Of a DNA stretch of 46,953 nucleotides, positions 1 to 9,293 are shown piece after piece. The notes beneath the pieces were generated by a model. The model was not told where the DNA came from. It saw only the letters and a program-made list of their open reading frames with translations, and searched no databases. Numbering within the stretch: the first letter of the stretch is position 1; each line of letters begins with the position of its first letter. Source of the stretch: Nitrospinota bacterium (lineage in GTDB: Bacteria > Nitrospinota_A > UBA7883 > JACRLM01); contig JACRLM010000072.1 in assembly GCA_016235255.1 (NCBI GenBank), forward strand, positions 1 through 46,953, in the 5' to 3' direction. Position numbers and translations under genes: made by a program.

Positions 1-49
1 AATCCATTCTTCCCTTGCCAGTTTTCCCGTTACCGTTTACTCTTTTCAT
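1..49 (-). CDS. Partial unknown gene leaving the left edge
   Basis: An ATG on the minus strand at 49 is preceded by a near-perfect Shine-Dalgarno AAGGAGGT (60-53) at 3-nt spacing. The 16 visible codons read MKRVNGNGKTGKGRMD and run off the window. The start is strongly basic and Gly/Lys-rich. The family cannot be recognised from so little. Its position about 85 nt inside a TGTCCTAAACTT-type sequence (RC of 123-134) would fit the first ORF of an insertion sequence, but this is a guess. Confidence 0.5.
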   Translation of the reverse strand, partial: MKRVNGNGKTGKGRMD

Positions 50-413
50 GTGACCTCCTTGCTTTCCGTTGTTTTCGTTCAAAAACATGGTAGCAGGTGA
101 GGTCATACCTTCGTTTCAACTAAGTTTAGGACACTTTCCTCGCCATTATTATATTGCTTATGTTTCTTATATCGCAATATTCCACACTATCGCTAATTGT
201 CTTATCGGCGCATGGTACTTAAACTTTAGTTGAATCCACATTATTTCTAACAAACACCAAATTTAATTTAATGCCATTTAATATCAATAAGGTACAATTG
301 GCTAAATTTAATTTAAACTTTTACTTATTTCGCTAAAATGCGGATTCTATTCGTTTTATTTTCGCTTTCAAGCAATGACCTTCTTTGGTGGTTAAAGCCT
401 GCGAGACTTGAAT
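50..413. other. AT-rich intergenic region at window edge
   Basis: No convincing gene is seen here. The stretch 140-400 is very AT-rich compared with the GC-rich rest of the window. It holds a direct repeat AAATTTAATTTAA at 259-271 and 304-316 (45 bp apart). It also holds an imperfect inverted pair, TTCAACTAAGTTTAGG (about 115-130) versus the complement of ACTTAAACTTTAGTTGAA (about 217-234). The composition suggests acquired DNA or the flank of a mobile element. The 3' end of purL lies at 414. Confidence 0.5.
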
Positions 414-2627
414 TTAAGCGAAAAGCCTGGGCAGGGTCTCAGACCAGGATTTCATAAGGTCCGGAGTTGTGGTCTGGACAAGTGCTTTGCCATTGACTGT
501 GACTTTCATCCGTTTGAAGGTCACCTGGCCTGCCACGGCGGCGGGGACGCCCTGTGACCTGGCGGCCTCCAGAATTTTAACAGCGTCCGCCGGTGAGCTG
601 GAAATCACGGCCCGTGACTGGGTTTCGGAGAACAGGAAAAGATCGGGCCGCAAATCCGTGTTGAAGGAGACTTCGAAACCAAGCTGCTTGTCCGATCCGA
701 TTTTAAAGCAACATTCAGCCAGCGCCACAATAAGCCCTCCGTCGGACACGTCGTGCATGGAATGGACCAGCCGCCCGTCCGCCATTATGAACATCAGTTT
801 TTGCAGCGCGGCCTCTTTTTTTAGATCAACGATTGGCGGCGCGCCCCGTTCCACACCGTGGACGATTGACAGGTATTCCGATCCGCCAATCTCCGCAAGG
901 GTGTCCCCCAGGACAATCACAGTGTCCCCTTCCTGCGTAAAATACTGGCCCACGAGTTTTGTATGGTCTTCCAAAAGACCTACAGCGCCGATGGTGGGGG
1001 TGGGATTGACCGACTGGTCCCCCGTCTGGTTATAGAACGAAACGTTGCCGGACACCACCGGGGTGGAAAGGGCGATGCACGCCTCCGACATCCCGCTGAT
1101 CGCCTGGATGAACTGCCACATCACTTCCGGCCGCTCCGGGCTGCCGAAATTCAGGCAGTCGGTTATGGCCAAAGGTTTGGCGCCGGAGCATGCCACGTTC
1201 CTTGTGGCCTCCGCCACCGCCTGCATCCCGCCGGTGCGCGGATCCAGGTAACAATACCTGCTGTTGCAGTCCACGCTCATGGCGACAGCTTTTTGCGTCC
1301 CCTTTATCCGTATCACCCCCGCGTCCGATCCGGGCATCTGGATGGTGTTGGTGCGCACCATATGGTCGTACTGGCGATATATCCATTCGCGCGAGCAGAG
1401 GTTCGGCGATGAGATCAGGGTGACAAGAGCATAATTGTAATCATGTGGCTCCGGGAAAATCATGGGATCCAGCGATTGGCGCACCGCGAGATCCTCCGGC
1501 GGCAGGGCCGGCCTGTGGTACACCGGCGCCTTGTCCGAAAGCGGCGCGGCAGGCATCTCGGCGGCGACGATCCCATTGTCCCTCAATCGCACCATTCCGT
1601 CCCCGGTCACCACGCCGACGACCTCTGCGGAAAGCCCCCATTTTTCGAATATGGCGCGGACCTTTTCCTCCACCCCCTGCCTGCACACGAGCAGCATCCG
1701 CTCCTGCGATTCGGAGAGCATGATTTCATAAGGGGTCATCCCCTCCTCTCGGCGGGGGACTTTTTCCAGTTCAAGCTCCACCCCGGTGCCTGCGCGCCCG
1801 GCCATTTCGAAAGATGACGATGTCATCCCGGCGGCGCCCATGTCCTGTATGCCGACCACGTAATCGGTCTTGAAAAGCTCCAGACAAGCTTCCAGCAGGA
1901 GTTTTTCGGTGAAAGGATCGCCCACCTGCACCGTCGGGCGGCGCTCTTCGCCCCCCTCGCCGAATTCCTCGCTGGCCATGGTGGCGCCGTGGATGCCGTC
2001 CCGCCCGGTCTTGGAGCCGACGTACATCACAGGGTTGCCCACTCCCGAGGCGTTGCCCAGGAATATCCTGTCCTTTTTCACAAGGCCGAGGTTGAAAGCG
2101 TTCACAAGGCAGTTGCCATTGTAGCTGGGATGGAATGAAAGCTCCCCGCCGATGGTGGGAACCCCCATGCAATTGCCATATCCGGCGATCCCGGCCACAA
2201 CGCCGTCGAGCAGATATTTTGTGCGCGGATGGGTAAGATCGCCAAACCTCAAAGAGTCCAGGCAGGCCAATGGCCGGGCGCCCATTGTGAAAATGTCCCG
2301 CAATATCCCCCCCACGCCGGTGGCTGCGCCTTGGTATGGCTCTATGTAAGAAGGATGGTTGTGGGACTCCATTTTGAAAACCACAGCCAGCCCATCGCCG
2401 ATGTCCACCACGCCGGCGTTCTCCCCCGGCCCCTGAATCACCTGCGGCCCGGTGGTGGGAAACTTGCGCAGATGGGCGCGGGAGCTTTTATAGGAGCAGT
2501 GCTCGCTCCACATGGCGGACAGAATGCCAAGCTCCACCATGGTAGGTTCACGGCCGAGGATTTTCACCGCCTCGCCATACTCTTCCATGGACAGGCCATG
2601 CTGGGTGATAACGTCTTCTGTGATCAT
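414..2627 (-). CDS. purL: Phosphoribosylformylglycinamidine synthase subunit PurL
   Basis: FGAM synthase II catalyses the ATP-dependent conversion of FGAR to FGAM in de novo purine synthesis, using ammonia delivered by PurQ with PurS. The protein of about 737 aa matches the length of stand-alone small PurL. Visible family motifs are [11 protein letters not shown] near the N terminus, GPGENAGVV, the ESHNHPS metal/nucleotide segment followed by a glycine-rich loop, and a second AIRS-like half with DVSDGG. The open frame extends upstream to 2741, but the extra 38 residues are Cys/Arg-rich and unlike the family. [12 protein letters not shown], starting at 2627, fits PurL N termini and lies exactly at the predicted transcription start. 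PurQ and PurS are not in the window. It is transcribed divergently from the SGNH protein gene. Confidence 0.95.
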   Translation of the reverse strand: MITEDVITQHGLSMEEYGEAVKILGREPTMVELGILSAMWSEHCSYKSSRAHLRKFPTTGPQVIQGPGENAGVVDIGDGLAVVFKMESHNHPSYIEPYQGAATGVGGILRDIFTMGARPLACLDSLRFGDLTHPRTKYLLDGVVAGIAGYGNCMGVPTIGGELSFHPSYNGNCLVNAFNLGLVKKDRIFLGNASGVGNPVMYVGSKTGRDGIHGATMASEEFGEGGEERRPTVQVGDPFTEKLLLEACLELFKTDYVVGIQDMGAAGMTSSSFEMAGRAGTGVELELEKVPRREEGMTPYEIMLSESQERMLLVCRQGVEEKVRAIFEKWGLSAEVVGVVTGDGMVRLRDNGIVAAEMPAAPLSDKAPVYHRPALPPEDLAVRQSLDPMIFPEPHDYNYALVTLISSPNLCSREWIYRQYDHMVRTNTIQMPGSDAGVIRIKGTQKAVAMSVDCNSRYCYLDPRTGGMQAVAEATRNVACSGAKPLAITDCLNFGSPERPEVMWQFIQAISGMSEACIALSTPVVSGNVSFYNQTGDQSVNPTPTIGAVGLLEDHTKLVGQYFTQEGDTVIVLGDTLAEIGGSEYLSIVHGVERGAPPIVDLKKEAALQKLMFIMADGRLVHSMHDVSDGGLIVALAECCFKIGSDKQLGFEVSFNTDLRPDLFLFSETQSRAVISSSPADAVKILEAARSQGVPAAVAGQVTFKRMKVTVNGKALVQTTTPDLMKSWSETLPRLFA

Positions 2628-2633
2628 GCGAAC

Positions 2634-2661
2634 ATTATAGACATTTGATTGTGGATGGCAA
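2634..2661 (-). promoter_or_regulatory. Sigma-70 promoter of purL, apparently leaderless
   Basis: On the minus strand TTGCCA (2661-2656) and a perfect TATAAT (2639-2634) are separated by 16 nt. Only six bases (GTTCGC) separate the -10 box from the purL ATG at 2627, so transcription should begin at or next to the start codon. There is no Shine-Dalgarno sequence before that ATG. Both facts fit a leaderless mRNA. Confidence 0.65.
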
Positions 2662-2742
2662 CGGAATGTGATTTGGCGGTTAAAGAGCGCCTGGGCACAT
2701 GTGCGGCATGATGGTTGTCTCCGCTGCTCGGATTCACCCAAA

Positions 2743-2769
2743 TTGACTTTTCACGGCTGGTGTTATAGC
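2743..2769 (+). promoter_or_regulatory. Weak candidate promoter for the SGNH protein gene
   Basis: TTGACT (2743-2748) is followed after 15 nt by TATAGC (2764-2769). The -35 is good but the spacing is short. It lies about 70 nt before the ATG at 2841. Confidence 0.3.
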
Positions 2770-2840
2770 TTGCCGCCTTGATGATGAAACACCGGAACAT
2801 CCATGACAGGTCTATTGATTAACCTTTTCCCGCCAGCAAT

Positions 2841-4622
2841 ATGAAGCCTTTTCCGAAAAAAATATTCACAATCTGTGGCGTGGCGCTATGGCTTGCCGCA
2901 ACGGGTATTTTGGTGTGCTCCGGAATAGAGCCGGACAAGGCTGCGTCGTTTGCCGCGGGGGGCGGCACGGAAAAATGGGACCAGTTCTGGAAGCAGGGTT
3001 TTGCGGCGGCTAAAATCGAAAAACCGGGTGATGAACTTCCAACAGTCCTCCCCGGCCCGATGGACGCTTGGGGGGGCGGGAAAGAGCATGGAATTGGCGT
3101 CGCCATTCAAGCCGCTCCGGGCAAATATGATCTGGTGGCCACGTTTCACGAGACTCACGATAAATTTCCGCCATCGCTGACCGCGTTTCTCAACAATACG
3201 CAAATATGGCAGGGCAAACTTCCGGCCGGGGGCGGGCGGCCAGGCCCCTATTCCGGGATTATCGAAAAAGCTACGGTGCGCATCCCGGTCACAATCGGCG
3301 CGGGACAAAACAACGTCGAAATAAGGAACACTTCCGGATCGTGGGCAGCCCCGGCGGAGGTGTACCTATCCAAAGGGCGCCAAATAAACCTGGACAAGCT
3401 TGCGTACCGGCTGTTTTCCGGCCCAACGCTTTTACTGTCTGTGGCGGCGGCCGCTTTTGCCGGGCTGATTGTTTTCCGTATGGCGTCCGGCGGCCTTGCG
3501 GCTGCCACGGCGGAGGCGGGCCTTGTGGCCGTGTCGTTGCTTGCCACGGCGGTATGCATAGAGTTTGGCTACAGGCTGTACCTTAAAAACAGAAGTGAGT
3601 TAAAACCTGGCCAGGCGATAAACGCGGCGGCGGAAAAGGGGCATAACTATTCGCTGATGGAAATGCTGCTCCCCACCGGCGATTTCGACCTGCCATATCT
3701 GCTCAAACCCGGCCTGGACGGATTTTTTTATGGCAAGCATGTGCGGACGAACTCATACGGATTCCGCGGGCCGGACATTGCGCCCCAGAAACCTGCCAAC
3801 ACGTTGCGTATTGTGGGGCTGGGCGACTCCGTGCTTTTCGGATGGGGCATTGATTACGAGCAGACCACTCTTGCGCGGCTTGCGGAACTGCTGCAAAGCA
3901 AGGTGAACAAGCAAACACAGGTGATCAACACGGCTGTCCCCGGATATAACACCGCCGTGGAGGCGGCTGTATATGAGAAGGCCGCGCGCGGATTCTCGCC
4001 GGACATCGTTGTGCTGCTTTTCGTGGAGAACGATTTTTATTATCCCCACATCATGGCCGAGCCTGCGACCTTTTTCAGGCTGGACAAAAGCTATATGGCC
4101 TCCGCGTTGGCAGGTTATTTCGGATCAAGGTGGGGGGCCGCCGGCGGTCAGAATGAAAACTGGGTCACGTCGGCGGAGTTCGAGGAAAAGAAAGACAAGC
4201 CCGGCGGCGGGGACAGGATGATATCGGCCATCAACAAAGGATATGAGGCCACCACCGGCAAGAAAGCGGTGGAAAGCCTTATCAGACGGCTGGGCGCAAG
4301 GATAAAGGAGGACGGCGCGATCGGTGTGTTCGCATGGCCTCCTTTCAACGTGTATCCCAGCCAGCCGAAATACGATTACCCCACCCTGGATGAACGTGGA
4401 TATTTTGAGAACGTGGCAAAAGAGGCCGGATTCCTGGTTCCACCCATGCACGACATGTTTCTGGAGTATGTGGCCAGCCACAAGGCGTATTGCCAGGGGG
4501 ACATCCTGTGGCTCAACGAGAATGACAGCCATCCAAAACCGGACGCGCACCAGATGATCGCCCAGGCCATCTTCAATGCGCTTGTGGAGAGCGAGGCGTT
4601 GTCAAAACTCGCCACGAAATGA
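2841..4622 (+). CDS. Membrane-anchored SGNH/GDSL hydrolase-like protein
   Basis: Probable esterase or acyltransferase-type SGNH hydrolase at the cell surface; the substrate is unknown. The 593-aa protein has an N-terminal hydrophobic segment (about 8-27), a soluble region (30-190), and two hydrophobic segments at about 193-213 and 222-242. A C-terminal SGNH domain starts near 320. Visible catalytic blocks are GLGDSVLFG with nucleophile Ser330, an NTAVPGYN segment near 363-370, a VENDF segment near 395-399 and NDSHPKPDAH near 561-570, which carries the Asp/His pair. Such proteins are often tied to polysaccharide O-acetylation, but no polysaccharide genes are adjacent, so the role stays open. 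It converges with the broken TauE gene, leaving 19 bp between the stops. Confidence 0.7.
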   Translation: MKPFPKKIFTICGVALWLAATGILVCSGIEPDKAASFAAGGGTEKWDQFWKQGFAAAKIEKPGDELPTVLPGPMDAWGGGKEHGIGVAIQAAPGKYDLVATFHETHDKFPPSLTAFLNNTQIWQGKLPAGGGRPGPYSGIIEKATVRIPVTIGAGQNNVEIRNTSGSWAAPAEVYLSKGRQINLDKLAYRLFSGPTLLLSVAAAAFAGLIVFRMASGGLAAATAEAGLVAVSLLATAVCIEFGYRLYLKNRSELKPGQAINAAAEKGHNYSLMEMLLPTGDFDLPYLLKPGLDGFFYGKHVRTNSYGFRGPDIAPQKPANTLRIVGLGDSVLFGWGIDYEQTTLARLAELLQSKVNKQTQVINTAVPGYNTAVEAAVYEKAARGFSPDIVVLLFVENDFYYPHIMAEPATFFRLDKSYMASALAGYFGSRWGAAGGQNENWVTSAEFEEKKDKPGGGDRMISAINKGYEATTGKKAVESLIRRLGARIKEDGAIGVFAWPPFNVYPSQPKYDYPTLDERGYFENVAKEAGFLVPPMHDMFLEYVASHKAYCQGDILWLNENDSHPKPDAHQMIAQAIFNALVESEALSKLATK

Positions 4623-4641
4623 CAGCAATGGCGGGAAAGGT

Positions 4642-5371
4642 TTACCGCAGCATCGTTGCACCCATGAGCGCGATCACAAGGTAAATTATTTTCTGGGCGG
4701 TGTTGCGGTCCAATTTCCTTGCCGCCGCCGCGCCAAAAAGGGAGCCGGCCGCCAGGAAGGGGGCGCACACGGCAAAATTGCCGAACGTATGGCCGGTGTC
4801 CAGCCCCGCCGCCAGGTAAAAGGCGATGATTATGGTGTTGCTGGCGAGAAAATAGGAGACGAGCGCGGCTTTCTTTTCTTCCACCTCCCACAGTTGCGAC
4901 GACACGAACACAACGGAAACCGGGCCGTTCATCCCGAAGGCTCCGCCTAATATTCCGGAGAAAAGGCCGAACACGTATGAAAGCTTCGGCCAGATACGAA
5001 AATACCTCCCGGCGGCGATGAGTGAATAGATCGAATAGCAGACGAGCAGGGAGCCAATGGCTTTTTTCAGAATGGAAGGGTCCCACGTTTTCAGGAAGTA
5101 AACACCGATGGGTATCCCCAGCGCTCCGCCAACTATCAGCGGAGCCGATTTTTTTGAAATCGTACCGGTTGCGCCAATACGCTGCGAGGGTGATGTTTAT
5201 CAGGATGCCGTTGATAAGGGACAAGGGGACGGCCGTTTTTACGTCCATCATCAATGTGAAAAGAGGGATGGCGATGAGCGCCTGGCCTAACCCGGCGGCC
5301 CCCTGCGTGGCGGCGGAGGCGAAAGCTATGAGGGCGAGAGCGGCGATGTTTTCCAAAAGCTTTTTCTCCAT
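4642..5371 (-). pseudogene. TauE/SafE-family sulfite/anion permease, frameshifted
   Basis: Two frames together make a normal TauE/SafE protein of about 240 aa. The first part (ATG at 5371) gives an N-terminal helix with QGAAGLGQALIAIP and reads through YDFKK. Past the T7 run at 5149-5155 the original frame becomes non-hydrophobic, while the next frame continues with SAPLIVGGALGIPIG and then the C-terminal half with GAFGMNGPVSVVF down to the stop at 4642. Removing one base from the homopolymer restores a continuous membrane protein. The family exports or imports sulfite, sulfonates or related organic anions. The shift is either a true inactivating indel, phase variation, or an assembly error in a homopolymer. 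It is divergent from the TM2-like gene at 5440. Confidence 0.8.
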
Positions 5372-5439
5372 GCGCGCATGTCTGGCGGCGCCCGCCCTGC
5401 GCTATTGCTGTTATACTAACCTGAAAACACCGGTCACAT

Positions 5440-5670
5440 ATGAACAGCATAAGCTCCGCCGGGATAGCCGGCATACTCAGTTTCGTCCTCCCCGGCGCCG
5501 GGCAGATATACAACGGCAAGTTCCTGCGCGCCATATTCTGGTTCATCGTCACACCGGGGCTGTGGATCGGCAGCGGAGGGACGCTGGGCTGGATATGCCA
5601 TGTAATAGCGGCCTACACGGCGTACAATTACGCCAAGTGCTTTGAGGAGGCCGCCCCAGGCCAGGACTGA
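5440..5670 (+). CDS. Small TM2-like membrane protein
   Basis: A 76-aa protein with two hydrophobic segments (about 8-22 and 30-62) and the GAGQIYNGK motif typical of TM2/DUF5683-like small membrane proteins. The function of such proteins is unknown. It lies alone between the divergent TauE gene and amt, and has no strong Shine-Dalgarno sequence. The family match rests on the motif and size only. Confidence 0.6.
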   Translation: MNSISSAGIAGILSFVLPGAGQIYNGKFLRAIFWFIVTPGLWIGSGGTLGWICHVIAAYTAYNYAKCFEEAAPGQD

Positions 5671-5800
5671 ATGTCAATTGTCATGTTCAAAACAAACATC
5701 CAGCCTAGAAACTAGGCTTCTACTATTATTCTTGCTGTCTATTTGGGCGGCCTGAAAATATCTCCCCATTAAATCCTTTGTAATTTCAAGCCATAGCGAA

Positions 5801-5816
5801 GGGTACGCCTTTTGCT
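5801..5816 (+). promoter_or_regulatory. Candidate sigma-54 promoter for amt
   Basis: GGGTACGCCTTTTGCT matches the -24/-12 pattern TGGCACG-N4-TTGCW with two mismatches and keeps the exact GG-N10-GC spacing. It lies about 105 nt before the amt start. Ammonium transporter genes are classical NtrC/sigma-54 targets, which supports the reading. Confidence 0.5.
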
Positions 5817-5920
5817 TTTTGAGCATTCCTATAAAAGCGCATCAAGCGGCGGACAGACGATCCGGCTATGCGCTGATGGTGATGGAGGTTTGGGCGAATA
5901 AAGTTATGTGGAGGAGACCG

Positions 5921-7342
<1,422 letters not shown>

Positions 7343-7359
7343 CTTTAGTCCCTATTCAA

Positions 7360-7477
7360 GCGCCGGGTTCGCGTTAACTTGCGGGCCCGGCGCCCCTCCT
7401 TTTAGTCTGATTTCGAGGTCTCCGCCGGGAAACGCCGCAAGGCGTAGTTTGGCGGAAAACCTCCCTGGGCGCCGGGG
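7360..7477 (+). other. Strongly structured RNA region downstream of amt
   Basis: Several exclusive pairings are possible. GCGCCGGG (7360-7367) pairs with CCCGGCGC (7386-7393). CCCGGCGCCC (7386-7395) pairs perfectly with GGGCGCCGGG (7468-7477). Between them lies a nested hairpin: GAGGT, CCGCC, ACGCC-GCAA-GGCGT, GGCGG, ACCTC (about 7415-7462). The 3' strand of the outer stem also forms the terminator at 7472-7505. The architecture looks like an aptamer/attenuator, but the next gene has its own promoter at 7524. It is therefore more likely the amt 3' UTR or a small RNA. No known RNA class was recognised. Confidence 0.45.
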
Positions 7478-7505
7478 ATGGAAACATCCCCGGTGTTTTT
7501 TATTT
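7472..7505 (+). terminator. Intrinsic terminator after amt
   Basis: A 9-bp perfect stem CCGGGGATG / CATCCCCGG (7472-7480, 7485-7493) has a GAAA tetraloop and is followed by TGTTTTTTATTT. A textbook Rho-independent terminator. Confidence 0.85.
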
Positions 7506-7523
7506 GTTTTGGATGTGATCCGA

Positions 7524-7552
7524 TTGACAGGGCGATATGGCGGAGCTATCCT
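7524..7552 (+). promoter_or_regulatory. Sigma-70 promoter for the lipoprotein gene
   Basis: A perfect TTGACA (7524-7529), 17-nt spacer, then TATCCT (7547-7552). It lies about 45 nt before the ATG at 7596 and just after the amt terminator. Confidence 0.7.
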
Positions 7553-7595
7553 TGCGGCATCTTTATAAAAGCAACGCCTGGCGGGAGACATATCC

Positions 7596-8114
7596 ATGAG
7601 CAAAATCACCTCTGCGGCCGGTCTGGTCTTCATGCTATTCGCGGCATCGTGCGGCGGCGGGTCTTCGTCTTCAACGTACACTGCGGCGGCGTCTTCCGTA
7701 TCCATATACAATTCTCTGCCGGGGACATGGGACGTGCGGCTGTACGGCCCGGTCACATCATGCTCCACCCTCGACCTTGGCTCCTTCGCCGGTGACGGGG
7801 AACGCACTCAACGGATATTCTCCACTCATGAAGACGGGGAGATAAAATACGTGACAATCGCCCTGGCCGATCCGGCCGACACCGCAAGCCCTTTGGAATA
7901 TACCGTCACCTCGGACGGCGACCCTTTAAGGATGGAAAGGTCCTATGAAGAGCAGGGCGCCACCTGCGTGTGGACCCTCATGCGGTCATACGAACTGACC
8001 CTCACCGCTGACGGACGGCTGACCGGATATCAGAACACCGACATCACATCGGCCTCGTCCGCGTGCGAGCAGTGCTATTACACGCTGGAGGTGGAGATGA
8101 CCCCGGCAGGGTGA
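7596..8114 (+). CDS. Small secreted lipoprotein of unknown function
   Basis: A 172-aa protein with a lipoprotein signal peptide: a basic N-tip, a hydrophobic core (about 6-17) and lipobox FAASC with the acylated Cys near residue 19. A Gly/Ser linker follows. The mature part contains GTWDVRLYG, and several cysteines near the C terminus (CEQCYY). The layout suggests a small beta-rich, lipocalin-like domain, but no family is recognised. A GGGAG ribosome site stands 8 nt before the start. It has its own promoter and is a single-gene unit between amt and the tRNA gene. Confidence 0.75.
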   Translation: MSKITSAAGLVFMLFAASCGGGSSSSTYTAAASSVSIYNSLPGTWDVRLYGPVTSCSTLDLGSFAGDGERTQRIFSTHEDGEIKYVTIALADPADTASPLEYTVTSDGDPLRMERSYEEQGATCVWTLMRSYELTLTADGRLTGYQNTDITSASSACEQCYYTLEVEMTPAG

Positions 8115-8198
8115 AAGCGACGGTGCTTGATTTGGATGGATGGTTTGGACCGTCGAGCTTTCTGACGATTGATTGACCGATAAGGCCGCAAAGTTATT

Positions 8199-8285
8199 TG
8201 GTGCCGAAGGGGGGACTCGAACCCCCACATCCGTTAAGACACATGAACCTGAATCATGCGCGTCTGCCAGTTCCGCCACTTCGGC
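8199..8285 (-). tRNA. tRNA-Leu (anticodon CAG)
   Basis: Read on the minus strand, the acceptor arm GCCGAAG/CTTCGGC closes the cloverleaf. The anticodon stem CATGA/TCATG holds the loop TTCAGGT, giving anticodon CAG (codon CUG). The T arm is GGGG-TTCGAGT-CCCC. A long variable arm marks a class II tRNA (Leu). The 3' CCA is encoded (8201-8199). Confidence 0.95.
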
Positions 8286-8324
8286 TTTCCTTTGCGGACG
8301 GGTCATCAAAACCCGGAAAAAAAC

Positions 8325-8353
8325 ATTATAACCACATGCCCATCCAAACGCAA
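8325..8353 (-). promoter_or_regulatory. Promoter of tRNA-Leu
   Basis: On the minus strand TTGCGT (8353-8348), 17-nt spacer, perfect TATAAT (8330-8325). It lies about 40 nt upstream of the mature tRNA 5' end. Confidence 0.65.
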
Positions 8354-8382
8354 TTCGTTCCGGGCCTTTAATAGGGTATAAT
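8354..8382 (+). promoter_or_regulatory. Candidate promoter of scpA operon
   Basis: A perfect TATAAT (8377-8382) has a weak -35 TTCGTT (8354-8359) at 17-nt spacing, back-to-back with the tRNA promoter. It lies about 70 nt before scpA. Confidence 0.45.
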
Positions 8383-8450
8383 CTCCAATCCGCCGGAAAA
8401 CGGCGGGAGGTGGTATTGGTGGACATGGTTTTGGATGCATAGCTTAAACA

Positions 8451-9293
8451 ATGGCGTATAACATAAAGCTGGACGTTTTCGAGGGGCCGCTGGACCTCCT
8501 TTTGCACCTTATAAAGGAGAACCAGGTTGACATTTACGACATCCCCATCGCCTCGATCACAGAGCAGTATCTTGAATACATCGAGATTATGAAGTCTCTC
8601 AACCTGGAGCTGGCCGGGGAGTTCCTCGTGATGGCGGCCACGCTCACCTATATAAAATCGAAAATGCTCCTCCCCAAACAGGAGATCCCGGAGGGGATGG
8701 AGGAAGGGGAGGAAGGGCAGGATCCGCGGGACGAACTTGTCGCCAGGCTGATCGAGTACAAAAAGTACAAGGAAGCGGCGCTGCGGCTGCGGGAGAAGGA
8801 GATAGACCAGTCACAGGTGTTCGGCAGGATCCCATCGCAGGACGAGATGCCAAGCGAAGGGGAACTTCTGCTGGAAGTGAGCGTGTTCGAGCTTTTGAAT
8901 TCCTTCCGAAAGATACTGGGAAAACTCGGCGAGGGGGACAAATACACGGTCACCCTCGAGGAGATGTCCGTCACCGACAAGCTAAACGAGATCATGGGGC
9001 GGCTGGAAACGGCCGACAGCATGACGTTTGACAGCCTGTTTGAGACCAGCCGCACCCGGATGGAGGTGATTGCCACGTTCCTTGCGGTCCTGGAGCTTTT
9101 GCGGCTGAAGCTGGCCCGCGCTCTGCAGATCCGGGTGGGCGGGGAGATAATGCTATACAAAGCGGCCGAAGAGGCCGGCGAGGCGAGGAACATGGAAGAG
9201 GACCTGGCGCCCCGGGAAGAATCCCCCGTTTCACCCGATCCCGCGGAGGAGACCGCCGCCAATGAAAACGAAAACGCGATGGAGAACGGATAA
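8451..9293 (+). CDS. scpA: Segregation and condensation protein A (kleisin)
   Basis: ScpA is the kleisin that bridges the heads of SMC dimers and binds ScpB, compacting and segregating the chromosome. The 280-aa protein opens with LDVFEGPLDLLLHLIKENQVDIYDIPI, the standard ScpA N-terminal SMC-binding helix region (shown here only as a signature). LEYI..M, LVMAATLTYIKSKMLLP and a C-terminal winged-helix part with ARTRMEVIATFLAVLELLRL follow. The C-terminal 40 residues are acidic and variable. No in-frame start exists upstream (TAA at 8445), and the ATG has only a poor ribosome site. It abuts scpB with no gap. Confidence 0.93.
   Translation: MAYNIKLDVFEGPLDLLLHLIKENQVDIYDIPIASITEQYLEYIEIMKSLNLELAGEFLVMAATLTYIKSKMLLPKQEIPEGMEEGEEGQDPRDELVARLIEYKKYKEAALRLREKEIDQSQVFGRIPSQDEMPSEGELLLEVSVFELLNSFRKILGKLGEGDKYTVTLEEMSVTDKLNEIMGRLETADSMTFDSLFETSRTRMEVIATFLAVLELLRLKLARALQIRVGGEIMLYKAAEEAGEARNMEEDLAPREESPVSPDPAEETAANENENAMENG

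Noticed and set aside
2628..2741. 38-residue N-terminal extension of PurL
   Set aside because: Unlike any PurL N terminus, and it would start upstream of the only good promoter.
5819..5920. Upstream extension of amt
   Set aside because: No ribosome site, and it precedes a clean signal peptide start at 5921.
7386..7505. Classical riboswitch controlling the lipoprotein gene
   Set aside because: A sigma-70 promoter (7524-7552) lies after the terminator, so the lipoprotein mRNA should not include this element. No known aptamer consensus was recognised.
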